Assembly: GCA_008694505.1 (NCBI GenBank)
Contig: VZDJ01000049.1
Location: 2,522,842 to 2,586,841 of the forward strand
From: Cyanoderma ruficeps
Lineage: Eukaryota > Chordata > Aves > Passeriformes > Timaliidae
DNA length: 64,000 bases
Direction: 5' to 3'
Positions 57,881-64,000 of this stretch are shown in pieces (within the stretch, counting starts at the first letter, position 1; each line of letters opens with the position of its first letter). The notes below the pieces were generated by a model, which saw only the letters and a list, made by a program, of their open reading frames with translations, had not been told where the DNA came from and searched no databases. A program made the position numbers and the translations under genes.

Positions 57881-60800
57881 CTGGGCAGGAGTGAATTCCA
57901 GGGCTTCACTTCTGGAAAGGAGCCACTCAAATGGCTCAGGGGGAGTTGGAGCAGCTCGTTTTGATGGGTTGTTAAAGGAAGAATTCACCGTGCAGCCCCC
58001 TCGATATTGGACTCTGAATTCTTCACTGGGCAGTGGATCACACCCTTTGCTGCTCCCAGCCCTTAGGAGAGAAGGAAATGATGTTTTCCCCTGTGTTCAA
58101 GAAGGATTTATGCGTGGAAAGAAATAGCAACCTGATTTCAGCTTGGCCACTTGAGAAAATCAGAATTTTGCTGGGAGAATTCCCTTTTACCTCTTTTCAT
58201 TCTCTTGATTGAAACGTGTCCTGGGGATGGTGTCACACACAGCCTGGCCCTGCTCCTGGTGGACAGTCAGACCACACTCAGCGACCCTTTGCTCAGCTAT
58301 TTCTTGGATGAAGCCCCTCAGTCGGCCCTTCCAGCCAAAAGCAGCAGAGATTTCACAGAGAAACTTCCCATGAAATCGTTCTTTGACCTGATCCCGAAGA
58401 ACATTTCCACACAGGAGGAGATGGTTCCTCCATGTGCACAGAGTGGACACTCTCTGTCCCCTGCTGTCCTTTCTGTCATCCTTTCTGCTGACAGGCTGCC
58501 AGGTGCTGAACCACCTCAACACAACACCAAATATCCTGTGATGGATGAAGGAAATTCAGGGAGCTGTTTCTCCGTCCACTCACTTCCGTCTGACAGAGCT
58601 GCCTCTCCTCTCCTCCCACCTGCCCTGCTGCCATCTGATTTTCCTACTTATTTTTTATCCTTCCCTCTGGCTGCACCACGAACCAGAAGCAGCCTGGTTG
58701 TCCCAGGGAGGAACCAGGGGTGAAATGATGCCTGACAGGGCTGGCTGCCGCACCCAACCCTCCCTCAATCCTCTTGGATCCATGAAAGCAACCAAGGAGA
58801 AGGGATGAAGCCATCCTCATCCTTGGAAGCTGGAGCTGTGTCCATACCTGACGCGGATTTCCAGCCAAACTGGGGAGGGGAACAGGCTCAAGTCTCCAAC
58901 CCATGGCCGGTGTGAACATTTCCGTGAAATCCCCGTGCAGAGCCAGCCTTGAATCTCTCCCTGCTGTCCCCCACTCCCCTTTTATCACCCAACCTCCTGA
59001 CCTTGTGGAAAGATGGCTCTGGAGGGTCAGAGCGTGGCCCTGGAGCTGATTCCTGGGATGAGGGCTGGGTGGCCCAAGGGCCAGACCGTGCACCATTCCT
59101 GCTCAGGGGCCCTGGCTGAGATGAGGCAGCCCCACACCGGGATTTACTCCGAGGAAGAGGAGTTGAGTCCTGCATGTTCCCTGGCAGATGGGGCAGGGGA
59201 AATTCTGCAGGATAAACCCCTTTTCTAAAAAACCTCTGTACAGCTAAAAGCACCGGGCTGGGCTGGACCACAAGCCAAGGCTCAGCCCCTCCAATCCCAA
59301 ATGCAACAGGGATGCACCAGGATGGGCTGAGCTCATTTATTCCTGCTTTGCTTAACCCTGGCCCAAACCCTCCTGGGTTTGTAACCTGCTCCTGGTTGGA
59401 TTTCAGTGGAAAAGTGAGGCATAGGGCAGCAGAGTTTCCAGGTGAGAAAACCCATGGGAGGTGCTGGAATTTCGGGGCTTGGGAGGGTCAGAGCTAAAAA
59501 AAAAAAAATAAAATAAAAAAAAGGATTGATCTCCCTCGTCTGACTGGAAAAGACAGAATGAATTCCCAACCCAGAGGTGCAGCAGGATGGAAAGATAACA
59601 CCAAATTAAATTCTTTCTCCGGGGGGGATTTCATGGATCCGTTTGGTGGAAGGAGGGTGTGTCCCCACCAGCACACTCTGCCTGTTCCTTCACCCGATAT
59701 CTCACATCCCCACCACACTGCACACACTGGGAAGGGGCAGGTCCATCCATGTGCCATCCCTCTGTCCTTTCTCCATGGAGGGAACCCTGCAGGAAGGCTC
59801 CTCCTGCCCCCTTTGGAGCCCAAAGCGAACCCCAAGGCTCACAGCTGAGGAAACCTGGAGATATCCAGGCATGGCCACCCTGAGACCTTCAGATCTTCCT
59901 ACATCTGCAGTGCCGGCCTCAGCCACCAACCAGCCACCTCACCAGCTGGGACTGGTCCTTCCTTGAATCCCTTCAGGATGGCTCCAGATTTTCGCCTGGA
60001 AAGCATTTCAGGCATTTTGGGGATGTTACCAAGAGAGGAGCCTGAGTTGGGACTCCCCATCTAAGGTCACCCTGAGATTGTGACATCAAACGCAGGACTG
60101 AGGTCTTCCAATGCACGGAAAAATGTCACGGAGCACAACAGATGGCTTTGGAATTTCAGCTTTACTCCCTTTCTTTTTTCCCCCCGTGTATTTCGTTACG
60201 CAACTTCTCCCCTCCCAGAAGAACACCGAGTTCTCCTCGCAGCCTGTGAACCAGAGCAGAAGAGGTGACTCTGACAATCCCGTCCTCAGATTTTTCATCA
60301 CTTCCATCACTTCCAATGATCTCAATCCCCGTCTCGGGGAGGTCACTGGAGTGAGTCAGGTGACAAACACAAAGCACACGGTTTATGCAACAGCCCGAGC
60401 CGAAGGAATCTCCCCTCGGAAAAACAATAGTGCCATTGTATTCCCCATCGGAGCGAGCTGCTCCTGCCGGGCTGGGATGAATTAAAGGCTTTGCTGCAGC
60501 TGATGCAGCCGCTGTTTGCTGCAGACAGAAAAGGCTGTCTGGGTGTCTGCAGCACGTTAAATCCCTGAGTTCGCCTTCCCAGCGCCACCAGGACTTGCCA
60601 AACAGCGCGAGGGAAGGAGATGGCCGGAGCCGAGTGACTCAGCTCCGGGCTGATCCCTCCCGTTCCATGGGATGTTGTTCCTCAATCACACGGTGGAGGG
60701 AATTGCTGCCAAAAACAGCTCCTGCTCTGATGGCAGAGCCTCCCAACCTGCCTGCAGGGACACGAGGGCACCCAGAGCTCCTCTGCTGCCTGGGCTGTCC

Positions 60801-61692
60801 ACAGGCCTGGATGTTGGACCCTGTCCTTAGTCCTGGATGTTGGACCCTGCCCTGGGGGTTCCCAAGGCTCAGCTGGACAAAGCTATGGCTGACCCTGTCT
60901 AGAGCAGGAATTTGGGCTGGAGCCCTCTGAGGTCCCTCTGGGCCATGCAGAAACCTCCCGAGCAGGTTACAGGAGGGGCTATCAAGTCAGCAGAGCCTTC
61001 CCTTGACTACATTCCCATTTCCAGCCCATCAGCCTGGGTTTTATTGGATGTTCTCTCCTCTTTTGGCTGGAAGAGGCCACCTGGCAGCAGCTACGGGACC
61101 TTTCCAGCGGGCTCTGAAAAGCTGGAGCTGTTGGAGCAGCAGCAATGGCTCCGAGGGCTCTGGCAGCACTCGTGCCGTGCCCCCAGCAGCAGCCGGGCCT
61201 GGCCGGGAGACAGGGCAGCTCCAACCCCGGCTGGAAGAGAGGAAACGAAATGCCAAGAACAATAAGCACAACAATGCCATGAATTTCCTCCTCTGCAGCT
61301 CCGAAAGGAGAGTGACAGGGAATATTTTGATGGGCCTCGAGAGTTCAGAGCGTTGCTTTCGCTTAAGAAATTCCAACTGGTTGTGTTTTGGTTTGTATCT
61401 TTTTTTTTTTCCAAAGGCTGTTATTGCTCTCAGGGGCATGAATCACTGGAGTGGATCCTGGGCTCCCGTCTGGCTGCTCCACGGGCTCCAAACCAGTGAA
61501 GCAGCTGGGAAAAGGGAGCTGAATCCCAGAAAAGTGGCTCTGATGCCTTCAGTTTTATCTTTGATGTGTTTCATGTTCTGTGCTGCCCAGGGCTGCAGCT
61601 CTGAGCTCACAGTCAGTGTCACTCAGCTCTGCACACAGCAGGGACACAAAACAAATCCTTTTCCTGCTGCACACTGAGGACAACTGTAAATC
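57881..61692. other. Unique non-coding sequence
   Basis: About 3.8 kb without recognised gene or interspersed repeat. A-rich run at 59497-59523. A 26-base tandem of two units around 'cctggatgttggaccctg' lies at 60806-60852. Open frames of 190 codons (58151-58723) and 224 codons (61003-61677, extending into the next segment) were examined; neither shows a domain, signal peptide or conserved motif, and both have long antisense partners. Confidence 0.5.
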
Positions 61693-61790
61693 CAGGTCAG
61701 GATGGGGTGAAAGAGCTTTCAGTGAGGAACGGTGTTTTTAGGAGCTTTTAGGATCAGATCTGGAGCACCCGAGGGTCAGCAGTGAACAGC
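61693..61790 (+). repeat. Local direct repeat C, copy 1
   Basis: About 98 bases closely matching 62453-62550: 'caggtcaggatgg', 'gtgaaagagctttcag', 'aggagcttttaggatcagat', 'ctggagca', 'gggtcagcag' and 'gaacagct' all shared in order. It ends where the LTR-like segment appears to begin. Confidence 0.92.
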
Positions 61791-62100
61791 TGTGAAGTTT
61801 TCAGGCCCAAAAGCACAAACAAGGGTGGCTGAAGAGACAAAACAAGAGGGATGGGACCTCACAACCTGAAACTGTGACTGGACAATTAAACCCCAAGATG
61901 CAAATGGACCAAAACTTATCAAAGTGTCAGACCTGGTGACCGTTTGTCCATTTTGTGACCATTTTGAGTCCATTTTGTGACCATTTTGGGTCCACCTTGG
62001 GTGTAGCCCTGGCCAGGCTCTTGCCCAGCCCAAGATGGATCCTAAAGGCCTTTCAATAAATCTCTGCTTTATTCTCTGGCTGTGTCCAGTCTCTGCTCCA
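61791..62100 (+). mobile_element. Solo LTR-like segment of an endogenous retrovirus
   Basis: It begins 'tgtgaagttttcag' and runs to about 'tctctgctcca'. The 3' part, 'ttgcccagcccaagatggat', 'ggcctttcaataaatctctg' and 'ctttattctctggctgtgtc', follows the pattern I associate with passerine ERV LTRs, including AATAAA at 62055-62060 followed by a pyrimidine-rich U5. A 22-base tandem ('gtccattttgtgaccatttt' type, 2.5 copies, 61946-62000) sits in the U3. No coding region or primer-binding site follows. Boundaries are approximate; no target-site duplication confirmed. Confidence 0.62.
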
Positions 62101-62452
62101 GCCCAGCCTTCCCCAGGCACCAGCTCCATCCTGATCCCCTTTCCCAGAGCCCACACCTCCCACGTGTCCTGGGGAAGCTGGATGCACCTGCTGGAGGAGC
62201 TGTGGGGGCCTTATCCAGCAGTTATAAATCCTGGGGCTATCAACAGCCCTCAGTAAACATTTGGACAATCCTTCCTACCTCTCTCTCGTCCAAATATTTG
62301 CATCACACGGGGCTGCTGCCCGTTTCCTGACACCCTGCACGGCTCAGAATATCCATCCAGGTCGGTTCCGTGATGGATGGATTCATTGGGTGAAATAAAT
62401 GGCTCAGGGGAGAAAGAAAAGGCAAAAAAATTCCGTCTCCTGGTAATAAATG
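62101..62452. other. Unique sequence between LTR and repeat copy 2
   Basis: No gene recognised. Confidence 0.5.
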
Positions 62453-62550
62453 CAGGTCAGGATGGAGTGAAAGAGCTTTCAGCAGGGAATGGTGTTTTTT
62501 AGGAGCTTTTAGGATCAGATCTGGAGCAGCCAAGGGTCAGCAGGGAACAG
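62453..62550 (+). repeat. Local direct repeat C, copy 2
   Basis: Second copy of 61693-61790, same orientation, 760 bases apart, about 90 percent similar by eye. A TATA-like 'gggtataaaacagg' (TATAAA at 62665-62670) lies 115 bases downstream, so this copy and its flank could be the left part of a related retroelement whose counterpart is followed by the LTR at 61791. That link is a guess. Confidence 0.9.
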
Positions 62551-63121
62551 CTCTGAGCTCTTTTAGTGGACTTGGACCGCTCCATCTCTTGGAGGAATTG
62601 TTGAAGATGCTCCTGGAAGCTCTTCCTTCCCGCTGGGATGGGAGCAGCCCCAGGCAGCTTCGGGTATAAAACAGGAACCTGCTGCATGAAGCCAAGGCTC
62701 GGGGGCTCTTCACTCTTACAGGTGAATCCCTGCAGGAGTCACCAGTTTCTAACCTGTGCGCAGAACATTTCCTGCAGCACCTTTACCAAACAGAAACAAA
62801 TCAAATTCTTTTTTCCTCTTAATGCCGAGAGAGGAAAACAACCTGAGCTCTCCTTTAGCAGTTAAAAGGGTTTAGCAGTTAATTTGGTTTAGCAATTAAG
62901 AGCTCCAAACACCAAATCTGCTGTTTTGTGATTTAAGACCCCTGTGCTAAATAACGACTTCAGGGAGATTAAGGCTCACGACACGATAATTTCAGTCCTT
63001 TGCTAAAGAACGGACGCGGCTGGGACTCGAGGGCTGAACACGCACCACAACGAGCCGCCGGATTTTCTGATAGAGTAAGTAAAGAAAATAATCAACCCTC
63101 GGCTTAAGTGCAGGATAAACA
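62551..63121. other. Unique sequence with 17-bp tandem
   Basis: Three degenerate 17-base units 'tttagcagttaaaaggg' at 62854-62903. 62900-63110 has several intact CpGs and AT-rich words ('ctaaataacgacttcaggga'), a weak regulatory-like texture. No gene recognised. Confidence 0.55.
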
Positions 63122-63224
63122 ACAACCTGGGCTGGCGGAAGGTGTTGGAACCCACGGCAGGGAGCTGGAACAAGAGGAGATTTCGGATCCCTTCCAACCC
63201 AAACCATTCCACGAGTTTATGATA
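63122..63224 (+). repeat. CR1 LINE 3' end
   Basis: 'acaacctgggctggcggaag', 'gtgttggaacccacggcagg', 'gagctgg' and 'cccttccaacccaaaccatt' in consensus order, with a reduced tail ('ccacgagtttatgat'). 5'-truncated to about 100 bases. Confidence 0.92.
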
Positions 63225-63509
63225 AAACTCCTGAGGGCTTAAAGCCGCTTTTCCACTGCAGCTCCAGCTCGGACTTTTTGTTTTAATCATCTCCCCGTCC
63301 ATAAACCCACCAAGCCCACCACAAACAACAGCAGCACGGCTCCCTGCTGTGGGACAGCTGGGCCATAAACGCGTTTTCCGATCCCGATACGGGATAATCG
63401 GGTGGAGGGTTTGCTCTCCCCCAGGTAATTCCCCTCTGCCACCCCCGGCACCTCCTCTCTCCCCCTCCTGGCAAACCCAAAACTCCCGCCCCCTTCTTGA
63501 TTTTTGGAC
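63225..63509. other. Unique sequence flanking the CpG island
   Basis: No gene recognised. GC content and CpG frequency rise toward the right. Confidence 0.5.
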
Positions 63510-64000
63510 AGACTAAACAACATGCGGGTGTTGTTTATCGTCCCCTCGGCCCTGCCGGGGTGGGGGGAGCAGAGGCGGGGACGGAGCGCGGGTGTCCCCG
63601 GGGGAGGGAGGGAGGGCGAGGGGCGCTGCCGGGGGCTGCGGGGGGCGCGGGGGGATGTGGTGGGAGCACGGAGCACCTGCCGGGGGAGGCTGCGCGGGGA
63701 TCGGCCGGGCGCTGACAGACAAATCGGCCGCGTTAATGGGAGCAATCGAGGCTGTGTGGGCTCGGGCTGCGAGCTGACATCCCCGTGACATCGCTTTCAT
63801 CTGCTCGGGCCTCGCCCCGCGCCGCATCCTCGGGGGGCTCCGGGGGAGCAGCGCCGGCGGATGCGCGGGTGACAACCCCCGGCGGTGTCCCCTGAGCGCG
63901 TGGCAGGGCAGGGGACAGCTCCGTGTCCCCCCCCCGTGTCCCCCAAGCCCGGCGTCTCTGCAGGGCCTACCTGCCTCTCACATCGCGGGCGGATTTGGGG
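63510..64000. promoter_or_regulatory. CpG island running off the right edge
   Basis: Very GC-rich with dense CpG, for example 'gggcgctgacag', 'aatcggccgcgttaatggga', 'cctcgccccgcgccgcatcc' and 'gcgccggcggatgcgcgggt'. No TATA box. G-runs at 63596-63665 can form quadruplexes, and a C9-10 run is at about 63928. This is the usual appearance of a vertebrate promoter or developmental-gene CpG island. A transcription start is likely here or just beyond the edge. Strand and gene are unknown; the 152-codon antisense frame is an R/P-rich product of the base composition. Confidence 0.72.

Noticed and set aside
58151..58723. 190-codon open frame
   Set aside because: No recognisable domain or exon boundaries; looked briefly retroelement-like but no retroviral motif is present.
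61003..61677. 224-codon plus-strand open frame
   Set aside because: Composition follows local base bias, includes a homopolymer-coded F run, overlaps antisense frames of 132 and 107 codons, and has no recognisable family.
1..64000. tRNA, rRNA, CRISPR arrays, bacterial operons or known microRNA hairpins
   Set aside because: None recognised by eye; the repeats present are LINE, LTR-like and tandem types, not CRISPR. A covariance-model scan could not be run.

Overview
The window is vertebrate nuclear DNA and almost certainly from a bird, probably a songbird. The main evidence is a set of 5'-truncated CR1 LINE copies. Their 3' ends carry the avian CR1 signature: a segment reading like 'cccttccaacccaaaccatt', then a short ATTCTATGAT-like tail. 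The window also holds several LTR-like segments and many short tandem repeats typical of a GC-heterogeneous bird genome. There is no bacterial-type gene organisation. All open frames are short (224 codons at most), unrelated to families I can name, and distributed as expected by chance. I therefore annotate no confident protein-coding or RNA gene. The window reads as intergenic or deep intronic sequence with a CpG-rich, promoter-like right edge.

Layout. 1-3724: a CR1 tail that grades into a GGAT microsatellite with an assembly gap, a unique AT-rich block, two opposed CR1 fragments, a minisatellite, and an LTR-like segment abutting it. 3725-25828: mostly unique sequence with sparse CR1 fragments (7421, 10933, possibly 16915), an ancient amniote-type repeat near 20871, and three weak exon-like intervals (9315, 12062, 14164). 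25829-27887: a recent-looking direct duplication of about 214 bp. 28101-33609: another CR1, two LTR-like sequences arranged back to back, and a second, older pair of direct repeats. 33610-43382: unique, locally very AT-rich DNA with one assembly gap. 43383-48373: a repeat-rich tract with the longest CR1, an 11-bp array, and a duplicated block. Each copy of that block is a ~92-bp minisatellite ending in a CR1 3' end, and one copy has a dimeric higher-order pattern. 48374-57560: several AT-rich blocks that look like regulatory or conserved non-coding DNA, a CpG cluster at 53010-53485, a possible LTR, and a CpG-retaining block with an RFX-type X-box palindrome at 57220. 57561-64000: low-repeat sequence, then an LTR and a nearby local duplication (61693-62550), a CR1 tail, and a CpG island with G-quadruplex potential that runs off the right edge.

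I did not find a new gene system. The most unusual structures are the duplicated CR1-capped minisatellite block, the back-to-back LTR pair, the two dispersed direct duplications, the X-box/SOX-like block at 57110-57560 and the terminal CpG island. All homology calls come from remembered consensus patterns and within-window comparison; no database search was run.
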